Source: Jeongeupia chitinilytica
Lineage (GTDB): Bacteria; Pseudomonadota; Gammaproteobacteria; Burkholderiales; Chitinibacteraceae
NCBI RefSeq assembly: GCF_014652315.1
Contig: NZ_BMYO01000004.1
Location: 248,001 to 312,000 of the forward strand
Length of the DNA stretch: 64,000 bases
Direction of reading: 5' to 3'
In this document: piece after piece, positions 49,053-57,589 of the stretch
Position numbering within the stretch: position 1 is the stretch's first letter
How the letters are laid out: each line of letters opens with the position of its first letter
Made by a program: the position numbers and the translations under genes
Notes under the pieces: model-generated
Databases searched by the model: none
Told to the model about the DNA's origin: nothing
The model's input: only the letters and a program-made list of their open reading frames with translations

Positions 49053-50285
49053 ATGTCCCGACTGCTCAAGGCTTCTTTGCTGACTGCGGCACTCATCAGT
49101 GCCTTGCCGCCCACGTTCGTCCCGGCGCATGCCGCCGATGCACCGGCTTCGGCGCCGGCCACCACCCCCGGGTTCACGCAGGCGGAAATCGAACAGCTGG
49201 TCGCGCCGATCGCGCTGCATCCGGATTCGCTGCTGGCGCAGATCTTCATGGCATCGACCTACCCGCTCGAAGTCGTGCAGGCGCAGCGCTGGCGCCAGAG
49301 CAACGCCAAGCTCTCCGGCAAGGCGCTGGAAACGGCCGTGAACCAGCAGCCGTGGGATGCCAGCGTCAAGGCGCTGACGGCGTTTCCGCAGGTGCTGCAG
49401 ATGATGAACGACAAGCTCGACTGGACGCAGAAGCTCGGCGACGCTTTCCTCGCCGACCAGAAGCGCGTGATGGACGCAGTCCAGGTGCTGCGCCAGCGAG
49501 CCCAGGCCGCCGGCAACCTCAAGTCGGGCAGCGAGCAGACCGTGACCGTCAAACACAGCCCGGGCAGTCAGGGCAGCGGCGGCGAGATCATCGTGATCGA
49601 GCCGGCGCAGCCCGAAACCGTCTACGTGCCCGTGTACAACCCGACCGTCGTGTACGGCACCTGGCCTTACCCCTACTACACGCCGTATTACTGGTACCCG
49701 CCGGGTTACGTTCCGGGGGCGGCATTCTTCTCGTTCACGGCCGGCATCATCGTCGGGGGCGCATTCTGGGGCTGGGGCAACTGCAACTGGGGCGGCGGCG
49801 ACATCGATATCGACATCAACAACAACTTCAACCGGGTCGAGCATCACCGCGACAACGCCAACGGCAAGTGGCAGCACAAGCCCGAGCATCGACGCGGCGT
49901 CGAGTACCGCGACAACGCCACCAAAGACCGCTTCCGCGGCCAGGACGGCGCACGGCCGGCCACGCACGACCGCAACCGCGATGCCTTCCGCGGCCGTGCC
50001 GAGCAGGGGCGGCAGGATCTGAACCGGCTGGATCCGGCACAACGCGATGCGATCAACCGCGGCGGCGGCGACCGTGCCCAGACCGCCGATCGCCAGCGCG
50101 ACCGGCGCGATGCCGGCGGCGTGACACGTCCTTCGAGCGGCGACATGGGCCGGTCGCTGCAATCGCGTCAGGGCAACGACGCATTGCGCAACGTCCAGTC
50201 GCCGGGCATCGATCGTGCCGCCAGCGATCGCGGCCGGTCCAGCCGCGCCAGCATCAGCCGCCCGCCCCGTACCGGCCGCCGCTGA
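49053..50285 (+). CDS. DUF3300 family secreted protein, 410 aa
   Basis: A signal peptide (residues 1-28, ending FVPAHAADA) leads a DUF3300 domain: FTQAEIEQLVAPIALHPDSL then LAQIFMASTYPLEVVQAQRW and the WDASVKALTAFPQVLQMM and DKLDWTQKLGDAFLADQ segments. A tyrosine/proline-rich segment (PYYTPYYWYPPGY) and a glycine/tryptophan-rich hydrophobic stretch follow. The C-terminal 150 residues are Arg/Asp/Gln-rich and repetitive. The function of DUF3300 is unknown; it commonly neighbours DUF2950, as here. Start ATG 49053 has GAGGAAACC upstream. Confidence 0.9.
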   Translation: MSRLLKASLLTAALISALPPTFVPAHAADAPASAPATTPGFTQAEIEQLVAPIALHPDSLLAQIFMASTYPLEVVQAQRWRQSNAKLSGKALETAVNQQPWDASVKALTAFPQVLQMMNDKLDWTQKLGDAFLADQKRVMDAVQVLRQRAQAAGNLKSGSEQTVTVKHSPGSQGSGGEIIVIEPAQPETVYVPVYNPTVVYGTWPYPYYTPYYWYPPGYVPGAAFFSFTAGIIVGGAFWGWGNCNWGGGDIDIDINNNFNRVEHHRDNANGKWQHKPEHRRGVEYRDNATKDRFRGQDGARPATHDRNRDAFRGRAEQGRQDLNRLDPAQRDAINRGGGDRAQTADRQRDRRDAGGVTRPSSGDMGRSLQSRQGNDALRNVQSPGIDRAASDRGRSSRASISRPPRTGRR

Positions 50286-50303
50286 GTCAACCGGAGAACC
50301 GCA

Positions 50304-51206
50304 ATGAAAATCAGGACGATGCTGTTGTGCTGTGCGGCCGGACTGGCCAGCCTGCCGGCGCTGGCGGTCGAGCACTTTGTCACGCCGGATGACGCCGGCG
50401 ACGCGCTGGTCACGGCGATCGCGCACCGCGACCGGGCCGCGCTCGAGCGGCTGTTCGGGCCGCAGTACGGTGATTTCTTCGACCTTGGTCCGGGCGACGC
50501 GGCCCGGCAACGGATCGGGCGCTTTGTCGCGCAGTACCGCGAAAGCCACGTCTGGCGCGATGTGTCGCCACAGCGCAAGGTGCTCAAGACCGGCGCGGAC
50601 AACTGGCCGTTCGCGATCCCGCTGGTGGCCACCCACGGGCAGTGGCAGTTCGATCCGGCCGCCGGCCGCGACGAGCTGCTCAACCGCGAGATCGGCGCCA
50701 ACGAGCTGTCGACGATCGAGGCGCTCAAGGAGTTGCAGCTCGCGCAGAGCGAGTACTTCCGCCGCAATCCGGACCGGAGCCCGATCCCGCATTACGCCGG
50801 CCGGATCGACAGCCACCCCGATACCCGCGACGGGCTGTACTGGCCCGGCGGCGAAGGCGACGCTGCCAGCCCGATCGGCCCGCTGTTCGCCCGTGCCGCG
50901 CGTGACATGGCCGGCAAGGACAAACCGGCCAGGCCCTTCTTCGGCTACTACTACCGCCTGCTCGACCGGCAGGGCAAGGATGCCCCCGGCGGCGCCTACA
51001 GCTATCTGGTGCGGGGGCAGTTGTATGGCGGCTACGCGGTCATCGCCTGGCCGGCGGACTACGGCAAGTCGGGCGTGATGACCTTCATCACCAGCCACGA
51101 CGGCCGGATCTACCAACGCAATCTGGGCGCACACACCGGCGAAGCCGTTCGCGCCATCGACAGCTTCAACCCGGACAGCGACTGGGAGCCGGTCAGCCGC
51201 CCCTAG
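50304..51206 (+). CDS. DUF2950 family secreted protein, 300 aa
   Basis: A signal peptide (MKIRTMLLCCAAGLASLPALA) precedes a DUF2950 domain: FVTPDDAGDALVTAIAHRDR, the ending FITSHDGRIYQRNLG, and in between GYYYRLLDRQGKDAPGGAYS. It starts 18 bases after the DUF3300 stop with CCGGAGAACCGCA as ribosome binding site, so the two genes form an operon. Both products are exported, and the pair is seen together in many proteobacteria. The biochemical role is unknown; an envelope-related function is inferred. Confidence 0.92.
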   Translation: MKIRTMLLCCAAGLASLPALAVEHFVTPDDAGDALVTAIAHRDRAALERLFGPQYGDFFDLGPGDAARQRIGRFVAQYRESHVWRDVSPQRKVLKTGADNWPFAIPLVATHGQWQFDPAAGRDELLNREIGANELSTIEALKELQLAQSEYFRRNPDRSPIPHYAGRIDSHPDTRDGLYWPGGEGDAASPIGPLFARAARDMAGKDKPARPFFGYYYRLLDRQGKDAPGGAYSYLVRGQLYGGYAVIAWPADYGKSGVMTFITSHDGRIYQRNLGAHTGEAVRAIDSFNPDSDWEPVSRP

Positions 51207-51239
51207 CGGCGTGGCTCGCGTCTCGGCGTCGCGCCCTGC

Positions 51240-52040
51240 TCACCACCACGCATGGAAATGGTGGACCGGGCCGATGCCATTGCCGATCTGCAGTGCATCG
51301 GCCTCGCTGATCGCCGCGCGCAGATAAGCACGGGCGGCATCGACGGTCGTGGTCCAGTCCGCGTGGCGGGGGCGCAGTGCCGCCAGCGCCGCCGACAGGG
51401 TGCAGCCGGTGCCGTGGGTGTTTTTCGTCCGGATGCGCGCATCGGCAAAGCGGTGCTCGCCGTCGGCAGTAATCAGCCAGTCCGGGCAGATGTCGCCGTC
51501 CAGATGGCCGCCCTTCATCAGCACCGCGCGCGCACCGGCCTCGCACAGCGCCCGGCCCTGCCGGCACATCTCGGTCTCGGTGGTCGCGACGTCGCAATCG
51601 AGCAAGGCAGCGGCTTCAGGCAGGTTCGGCGTGATCAAGGACGCCAGCGGCAGCAGCTGCGTGCGGATTGCTTCAACCGCATCCAAAGCCAGCAGCGGAT
51701 GGCCGCCCTTGGCGATCATCACCGTGTCGAGCACGACGTGTTCGATGGCGTGCCGGCGCAGGCCGTCTGCGACGGCGTGGACGATCTCGGCGTTCGCGAG
51801 CATGCCGAGCTTGGCGGCGTCGACGCGGATGTCGGCGAGCACGGTATCGAGCTGCGCGGCGACGAAGTCCGGCGGCACAGGGTGGACGGCAAATACGCCT
51901 TGCGTGCTTTGCGCAGTCAGCGCGGTCAGTACGCTCATACCGTAGGCGCCGAGCGCCGAAAAGGTTTTCAGATCGGCCTGGATGCCGGCACCGCCACCCG
52001 AATCCGAGCCGGCGATCGTCAGTGCGTGGACGCGGCTCAT
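51240..52040 (-). CDS. thiD: Hydroxymethylpyrimidine/phosphomethylpyrimidine kinase
   Basis: ThiD phosphorylates HMP twice to HMP-PP for thiamine synthesis and salvage. The 266-residue ribokinase-fold protein has AGSDSGGGAGIQADLKTFSA at the start, TPNLPEAAALL in the middle and the GTGCTLSAALAA anion-hole motif near the end. It is the last gene of thiM-thiE-thiD; its ATG overlaps the thiE stop by four bases (52037-52040). Expression should follow the TPP riboswitch ahead of thiM. Confidence 0.96.
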   Translation of the reverse strand: MSRVHALTIAGSDSGGGAGIQADLKTFSALGAYGMSVLTALTAQSTQGVFAVHPVPPDFVAAQLDTVLADIRVDAAKLGMLANAEIVHAVADGLRRHAIEHVVLDTVMIAKGGHPLLALDAVEAIRTQLLPLASLITPNLPEAAALLDCDVATTETEMCRQGRALCEAGARAVLMKGGHLDGDICPDWLITADGEHRFADARIRTKNTHGTGCTLSAALAALRPRHADWTTTVDAARAYLRAAISEADALQIGNGIGPVHHFHAWW

Positions 52041-52687
52041 GCGCGGGCCTCCGTGATTTCGTTGAACAATGCTTGCGTCGCCGCCGCGACGTCGGGCTGG
52101 CCGCAGATCGCCGAAACCACGGCAACGCCGTCGGCTCCGGCGCGGATCAATGGCGCAACCTTGCCGAGTGCAATGCCGCCGATCGCGACTGCCGGGCAAC
52201 GCTTCGCCAGCATCATTGCGGCAAAATCGGCCGGCGCGATCACCGGTGACGCGTCCTTCTTGGTGCCGGTCGGGTAAACCGGACCGACACCGATGTAGTC
52301 GATCCCGCCATCGATCAGCGCCAGCGGCACCGCCGCCAGCTGCGCTGCATTGCTGGTCGACAGGCCGACGATTTTGTCCGGACCGACCAGGCGGCGAACC
52401 TCGGCCACCGGCAGGTCGGACTGGCCGACATGGACGCCTTCGGCATCGACGGCGAGCGCGATGTCGACGTGATCGTTGATGACCAGCGGCACGCCGCTGC
52501 CGGCCAGCACGGCCTTCAGCGCGACGGCAGCATCGAACCACTGGCGTTTCTTCCATTGCGGCGCACGCAGCTGCACCACGGTCACGCCGTTGGCGACCGC
52601 GGTCCGCGTCGTCGCAACCATGCCGTCGAGTCCGCCGCACAGGTCGGGGTCGAGCACGAGGTAGAGCGAAAGATTGACCGGGTTCAT
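52037..52687 (-). CDS. thiE: Thiamine-phosphate synthase
   Basis: ThiE joins HMP-PP and hydroxyethylthiazole phosphate to thiamine phosphate. The 216-residue TIM barrel shows the diphosphate-site motifs VVQLRAPQWKKRQW, INDHVDIALAVDAEGVHVGQ and YIGVGPVYPTGTKKDA, and the C-terminal AIGGIALGKV. Residues around VVQLRAPQW differ from the commonest form (QLRxK), as in several proteobacterial ThiE proteins. It overlaps thiM (52684-52687) and thiD (52037-52040) by four bases each, so all three are translationally coupled. Confidence 0.95.
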   Translation of the reverse strand: MNPVNLSLYLVLDPDLCGGLDGMVATTRTAVANGVTVVQLRAPQWKKRQWFDAAVALKAVLAGSGVPLVINDHVDIALAVDAEGVHVGQSDLPVAEVRRLVGPDKIVGLSTSNAAQLAAVPLALIDGGIDYIGVGPVYPTGTKKDASPVIAPADFAAMMLAKRCPAVAIGGIALGKVAPLIRAGADGVAVVSAICGQPDVAAATQALFNEITEARA

Positions 52688-53553
52688 GCGTTCACGGTCC
52701 TCGCCAGCTGCTCGGGCTGGATCAGGTACAGCGCGTCGAGGAAGGCCGGTGTGAACGAGCCCGGGCCGTGCGATTCGCCGGTGGCGACCTCGCCGCAGAT
52801 CGCCATTACCGCGCACGCGGCCGCGACGGCGTCGAGCCGGTTTGTCGCGCCGGCGCAGAATGCCGCAACGACGGCCGACAGCGCGCAACCGGTGCCGACG
52901 ACGCGGGTCATCAGCGGGTTGCCCCAAGGCACGGCCCAGGTTTTCTCGCCGTCGGTGATGTAGTCGGTTTCGCCGGTGACGGCGACGATGGCGCCGGTAT
53001 CGCGCGCCAGCTGTTCGGCCGCCTCGCGCGCGGCGTCGGCGCTGGCAGTGCTGTCGACGCCCTTGCCGCCGCCGGTGAAGCCGGCCAGCGCGAGGATTTC
53101 CGACGCATTGCCGCGGATCGCCGCCGGCTGGAACGCCAGCAGCTCGCGCGCGGCGCCGGTGCGGTAATCGAGCACGCCGACAGCGACCGGGTCGAGCACC
53201 CACGGCGTGCCGGCCTGCTGCGCGGCCTGCGCGGCGCGGCGCATCGCGGCAAAGCGCTCCGGATACAGCGTGCCGACGTTGACCAGCACCGCGCCGGCGA
53301 TGCCGGCAAACGCGGTGACTTCTTCCTCGGCGACGATCATCGCCGGACTGGCGCCGAGCGCGAGCAGCACGTTGGCGGTGATGCCCTGCACCACTTCGTT
53401 GGTCAGGCAGTGCGTCAGCGGCGCGGTGGCGCGCAGCCGGGCGAGTTCGCTGCCGACCAGCGACAGCGGCACCGGCGTGACCGTGCCGGCGGGTGGCGTG
53501 GTGGTCTTGGCGGACGACTTGCGCGGCGACTTGCTTGGGGATTTGCTAGGCAT
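52684..53553 (-). CDS. thiM: Hydroxyethylthiazole kinase, with basic N-terminal extension
   Basis: ThiM phosphorylates the thiazole moiety (a salvage step). The 289-residue protein matches E. coli ThiM from about residue 30 on: HCLTNEVVQGITANVLLALG, WVLDPVAVGVLDYRT, AAIRGNASEILALAGF, and VVGTGCALSAVVAAFCAG. The first 28 residues (MPSKSPSKSPRKSSAK and TTTPPAGTVTP) are an Ser/Pro/Lys-rich extension absent from typical ThiM. The start is fixed by GGGAG at 53559-53563 and by the TPP riboswitch just upstream, so the extension is real unless an internal start exists. Confidence 0.94.
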   Translation of the reverse strand: MPSKSPSKSPRKSSAKTTTPPAGTVTPVPLSLVGSELARLRATAPLTHCLTNEVVQGITANVLLALGASPAMIVAEEEVTAFAGIAGAVLVNVGTLYPERFAAMRRAAQAAQQAGTPWVLDPVAVGVLDYRTGAARELLAFQPAAIRGNASEILALAGFTGGGKGVDSTASADAAREAAEQLARDTGAIVAVTGETDYITDGEKTWAVPWGNPLMTRVVGTGCALSAVVAAFCAGATNRLDAVAAACAVMAICGEVATGESHGPGSFTPAFLDALYLIQPEQLARTVNA

Positions 53554-53584
53554 GGAGGCTCCCGGCCGAACGGGGAAGCCGGAC

Positions 53585-53665
53585 GACTTCCCTACGCCGG
53601 CATGATCCGGATCAGGTGGTACGGGTACATCTCAGCCGGCTGCATTGCAGGCGGCGCCCCGAGTC
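53585..53665 (-). promoter_or_regulatory. TPP riboswitch (THI element) controlling thiM-thiE-thiD
   Basis: On the minus strand the aptamer reads from GACTCGGGGCGCC (P1/P2 start), through the pyrimidine-sensing CTGAGATG and ACCC, to ACCTGATCCGGATCATG and GCGTAGGGAAGTC, the standard TPP aptamer. P1 is GACT with AGTC. In the leader after it (53584-53554), GCCGG (53566-53562) next to the GGGAG ribosome binding site can pair with CCGGC (53582-53578). The aptamer's 3' GGGAAG (53592-53587) can instead pair with CTTCCC (53578-53573). This gives a plausible TPP-dependent ribosome-site block. Confidence 0.93.
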
Positions 53666-53807
53666 AGGCTTCGATTGTCCGGCGCGGAGCACAAGGCGGT
53701 CAATGACGCAGCGCAAGCCGGCGCATGCTGCTTGAGACGGCAATAGTTTCGCCTGTGACAAGTTTGTCATGCTCGGCCACAATGGGCGGCTCACCCGAGG
53801 ATCTCCG

Positions 53808-54782
53808 ATGAACCGCCTGCGCAAACTCGTCGACGGCTTCCTGCTGTCACTGCTGATCGCCATCGTGCTCGCCAACCTCGCGCCGTCGCTCGGCGCCAGT
53901 GGCGGTGTGCTGCACATGGACTGGGTCACCGCCGTCGGCATCAGCGTGGTGTTCTTCCTCAATGGCGCTTCGCTCGCGCCCGAGCGGCTCAAGGCCGGGG
54001 CGGCCAACTGGCGGCTGCACCTGCTGGTGACGACCAGCACCTTCGTGATCTTCCCGCTGATCGGCACCGCGCTCTACTTCGGCCTCGGCCACTGGCTGCC
54101 GGCGGCGCTGTTGCTCGGCGTGTTCTACCTGTGCGCACTGCCGTCGACGGTGTCGTCGTCGGTGGCGATGACGTCGATGGCGCGCGGCAACGTCGCCGGC
54201 GCGGTGTTCAACGCCACGTTGTCCAGCCTCCTGGGCATGCTGATCACACCGCTGCTGGTCGGCCTGCTGTTCAGTCACAGCGGCGAGGGCATGTCTCTGC
54301 TCGCACAGCTGCGCTCGATCGCGATCCAGCTCTTCCTGCCCTTCGTCGTCGGCCAGTTGGCGCGGCCGTGGCTCAAGGACGCGCTGCTCAAGCACCGCCA
54401 GCTGGTCAATTACGTCGACCGCGGCGTGATCGTGCTCATCGTCTACAACTCGTTCTGCGATTCGGCGATGGCGCACGTCTGGTCGAACTACAGCGCCGGC
54501 ATGCTGCTCGCAGTGGCCGCGCTCGTCAGCGTGGTGCTCTTCGTCGCACTGCAGGCCACGCGCTTTGCCGCGCGCCGCTTCGGCTTCGATACCGAAGACG
54601 AGATCACCGCGGTGTTCTGCGGCTCGAAGAAAAGCCTCGCCGCCGGCATCCCGATGGCCAAGCTGATCTTCGGCGCCCACCCGGCGCTGGGGCTGATCGT
54701 GCTGCCGATCATGTTCTATCACCAGATCCAGCTCTTCGTCTGCTCGATCATCGCCCGGCGCTACGCAGCCCGTCCCGATTGA
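53808..54782 (+). CDS. Bile acid:sodium symporter family protein, YfeH-like, 324 aa
   Basis: Nine or ten hydrophobic helices with the family's conserved segments: MTSMARGNVAGAVFNATLSS, LLGMLITPLLVGLLF, QLFLPFVVGQLARPW, and VFCGSKKSLAAGIPMAKLIF, all close to E. coli YfeH. Real bile-acid transport is unlikely; relatives move other organic anions, and YfeH's substrate is not known. ATG 53808 (MNRLRKLVDG) follows GAGGATCTCCG. It diverges from the thi operon and ends 137 bases before ndh. Confidence 0.9.
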   Translation: MNRLRKLVDGFLLSLLIAIVLANLAPSLGASGGVLHMDWVTAVGISVVFFLNGASLAPERLKAGAANWRLHLLVTTSTFVIFPLIGTALYFGLGHWLPAALLLGVFYLCALPSTVSSSVAMTSMARGNVAGAVFNATLSSLLGMLITPLLVGLLFSHSGEGMSLLAQLRSIAIQLFLPFVVGQLARPWLKDALLKHRQLVNYVDRGVIVLIVYNSFCDSAMAHVWSNYSAGMLLAVAALVSVVLFVALQATRFAARRFGFDTEDEITAVFCGSKKSLAAGIPMAKLIFGAHPALGLIVLPIMFYHQIQLFVCSIIARRYAARPD

Positions 54783-54919
54783 GCCTTCCCCGGTCCGGCA
54801 CTATTCACCGGGCATGAAGTGAACGGCGCATGGCCTACAAACGCCCGCGCCGTTACGATGAAGCCATTCCCATTCGCGGCAGCCGGCGATGGCGGCCCGT
54901 CCTTCCGGAGAGCGTGCAC

Positions 54920-56227
54920 ATGAGCGACACGAACAAGCAGCGCATCGTCATTGTCGGCGGGGGTGCCGGCGGACTGGAACTCGCCACCCGGCTGGGCAAG
55001 CGGCTCGGGCGCAGCAAGCGTGCCCGCATCATCCTCGTCGACGGTTCACCGACGCACATCTGGAAACCGCTGCTGCACGAAGTCGCCACCGGCGCGCTGA
55101 ACACCGGCGAGGACGAGGTCAACTACTTCGCCCACGCCCACCACCACGGCTACGAATTCGAATACGGCTGGATGGACGGGCTCGACCGCGAGCGCAAGGT
55201 GATCCGGATTTCGCCGGTCACCGACGAATACGGCCACCAGATTGCCGCCGCGCGCGAACTCGCCTACGACACGCTGGTGCTCGCCGTCGGCGCGGTGCCG
55301 AACGATTTCGGCACGCCCGGCGTGGCCGAGCATTGCCTGTTCCTCAATACCCAGGACGACGCCGAACGGCTGCGCAAACGCATCCTCTCCGAAGCCTTCT
55401 CGGTGACCAGCGGCGACGATCCGGCCGGCGAGCTGCGCATCGGCATCGTCGGCGGCGGCGCCACCGGCGTCGAGCTGGCAGCCGAAATCCACCATACGGT
55501 GACCGAGCTGCACGCCTACGGTGCGCAGTTCCGGCCCGAACAGCTGCAGATCTACATCATCGAAGGTGCGCCGCGCATCCTCGCCGGTGCGCCGGAGTCG
55601 ATGAGCCAGTACGCAACCGAAGAGCTCGGCAAGCGCCATATCGATGTCGTCACCGGCGTCCGGGTCGCCTCGGCCGACGCGCGCGGCTTCGCGCTGTCCG
55701 ACGGTCGCCGCATCGACGCCGCACTGCGCATCTGGGCCGCCGGGGTCAAGGCGCCGAACTGGCTGGCAACGCTGGGCCTGACGACCAACCGCGCCAACCA
55801 GATCGTCGTCGACAAGGATCTGCGCTGTGTCGACGATCCGGCGATCCGCGTGATCGGCGACTGCGCCGCCGCACCCGACGGCGACAGCGGCAAGACGCTG
55901 TCGGCGACCGCACAGGCGGCCCGGCAGGAGGCCGAATGGCTTGCAGATGCGCTGACCGATACCGTCAACGGTCATACGCCCGAGCCCTTCGTGTTCAAGC
56001 CGCAAGGCATGCTGGTCTCGCTGGGCAAATACCGCGCCGTCGGCAGTCTCGCCGCCATCGTCGGCCCGAAGCGCGACTATCACGTCGAAGGTCGCAGCGC
56101 GAAGATGATGTACGTCTCGCTGTACCGGATGCATCAGGCGGCGATCCACGGCTGGCCGATGGCGATGCTGCTGTGGGCCGGCGACAAGCTGAAGAAGGCG
56201 GCACGGCCGACACTGAAGCTGCATTGA
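54920..56227 (+). CDS. ndh: NADH dehydrogenase type II
   Basis: NDH-2 passes electrons from NADH to quinone at the inner membrane without proton pumping. The 435-residue protein resembles E. coli Ndh throughout: FAD-binding VIVGGGAGGLELATRLG, HIWKPLLHEVATGAL, NADH-binding IGIVGGGATGVELAAEI, AAGVKAPNWL, and the C-terminal YVSLYRMHQAAIHGWP with the amphipathic end RPTLKLH that binds the membrane. ATG 54920 follows GGAGAGCGTGCAC; ATG 54830 would add thirty unlikely residues. Confidence 0.95.
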   Translation: MSDTNKQRIVIVGGGAGGLELATRLGKRLGRSKRARIILVDGSPTHIWKPLLHEVATGALNTGEDEVNYFAHAHHHGYEFEYGWMDGLDRERKVIRISPVTDEYGHQIAAARELAYDTLVLAVGAVPNDFGTPGVAEHCLFLNTQDDAERLRKRILSEAFSVTSGDDPAGELRIGIVGGGATGVELAAEIHHTVTELHAYGAQFRPEQLQIYIIEGAPRILAGAPESMSQYATEELGKRHIDVVTGVRVASADARGFALSDGRRIDAALRIWAAGVKAPNWLATLGLTTNRANQIVVDKDLRCVDDPAIRVIGDCAAAPDGDSGKTLSATAQAARQEAEWLADALTDTVNGHTPEPFVFKPQGMLVSLGKYRAVGSLAAIVGPKRDYHVEGRSAKMMYVSLYRMHQAAIHGWPMAMLLWAGDKLKKAARPTLKLH

Positions 56228-56307
56228 GCCCGTCAGCAGCTCGCTGACAAGCTGCAGACAATGTAAGCATCAACTAGGCTGTAGCAACCCCCAGCGCGAG
56301 CCGCGTC

Positions 56308-57507
56308 ATGTTCTCCAGCCTGATCAGCGACAGCCGCAGCCTGCTGCTTCTGTCGGTCGCCATCTACCTGACGCTCGGCGCCTTTCTGCTGCTGATCTGG
56401 CGGACACGGCGCGTCCAGGCCGGCTTCGGACTCTGGGCCTGGTCCGACCTGATGCTCGGCGCCGCGCTGCTGGTCCTGCTTTCCCGCGAGTGGCTGCCGC
56501 CCTTTCCCACGGCCATCGTCGGCAGCGCCCTGCTGCTGGCCATGCCGCCGATGAGCGAATGGGCGCTGCGAAAGGCACTCGATTGCGACACCCCGGCGGC
56601 GCGCAAGGCCATGCTAGGCAGCTGGAGCGGTTGCTACCTGATCTGGCTGGCGTCCTTCGTCGCCGGGCTGTCGCTGCAGTACCGCAGCGTCATCATTGCC
56701 GCCGGCATGATCGCCCTCAACCTGCGTGTCGTTGTCCTGCTGTTCCAGCGGGCGCGCGATTCGCTGCCGCTGCAGGTCGTTGCTGCCATCTACCTGCTGT
56801 TCGCCGTGCTGCATCTGGCTCGCGGTACGCGGCTGCTGTCGCTGGAAACCATACAGTACCTCAGCCGCGATCCTTGGCTGAACGCCAGCCTGCTGGTGGC
56901 CGCGCTGCTGATGATCGCCCGCGACATGGGCTTTCTGTGCTTTACCCATGCCCGCATCGAGGCCGAACTGCGCGACGTTCAGGGCGAGCTGCTGCGCCGT
57001 GCCAACGAGGACGTGCTCACCGGTCTGGGCAGCCGGCGCTACTTCGAGGACACGGTGCCGGTGATGCAGGCGCAGGCCCGGCGGCAGCACCTGCCGCAGA
57101 CGCTGCTGCTGATCGACGTCGATCACTTCAAAGCCATCAACGACCGCTTCGGCCATCAGGCGGGCGACCAGGTCCTGATCACACTGGCCGGCGTGCTGCG
57201 CCACATCGGCCGCAATGGCGACCTATACGCCAGACTGGGCGGCGACGAATTCGTACTGCTGCTGCACGACTGTTCGGTCGACACCGCAGGCGTGATCGGC
57301 CGGCGTCTGACCGACGCCGTGGCCGCGCAGCTCCGTACGCCGGACGGCGAGCCGGTTTCGGTCAGCGCCGGCTATACGCCGTTGCTGCCGTACGAGTCGC
57401 TGCAGACCAGCTACCCGCGCGCCGATGCCGCGCTCTACGCCGCCAAGGCCGCCGGACGCGGTCGCGCCATCGCGGCACCGCCGGACGGCCCGGCGCACGC
57501 CGACTGA
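56308..57507 (+). CDS. Diguanylate cyclase with membrane sensor domain, 399 aa
   Basis: The C-terminal GGDEF domain has LLLIDVDHFKAINDRFGHQA and ARLGGDEFVLLLHDC, with the I-site R-x-x-D in RNGDLYARLGGDEF. The N-terminal 215 residues hold about seven membrane helices (first near residue 12, MFSSLISDSRSLLLLSVAIY). Length, helix pattern and the RxEAELR linker before GGDEF match the product of the gene at 30256, so the two are paralogues. It should make c-di-GMP at the membrane. The signal it senses is unknown. Confidence 0.87.
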   Translation: MFSSLISDSRSLLLLSVAIYLTLGAFLLLIWRTRRVQAGFGLWAWSDLMLGAALLVLLSREWLPPFPTAIVGSALLLAMPPMSEWALRKALDCDTPAARKAMLGSWSGCYLIWLASFVAGLSLQYRSVIIAAGMIALNLRVVVLLFQRARDSLPLQVVAAIYLLFAVLHLARGTRLLSLETIQYLSRDPWLNASLLVAALLMIARDMGFLCFTHARIEAELRDVQGELLRRANEDVLTGLGSRRYFEDTVPVMQAQARRQHLPQTLLLIDVDHFKAINDRFGHQAGDQVLITLAGVLRHIGRNGDLYARLGGDEFVLLLHDCSVDTAGVIGRRLTDAVAAQLRTPDGEPVSVSAGYTPLLPYESLQTSYPRADAALYAAKAAGRGRAIAAPPDGPAHAD

Positions 57508-57589
57508 GCCGGCGATACCTGCAGAAGCCGGCCGGGCATTCCGGCCGCTTCCTGCCTACATTGAAAGCCTCCAACCGACGTTCGCCATC

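Noticed and set aside
56232..56248. GTCAGC-AGCTC-GCTGAC hairpin after ndh as a terminator
   Set aside because: The stem is only 6 bp and no T run follows on either side.
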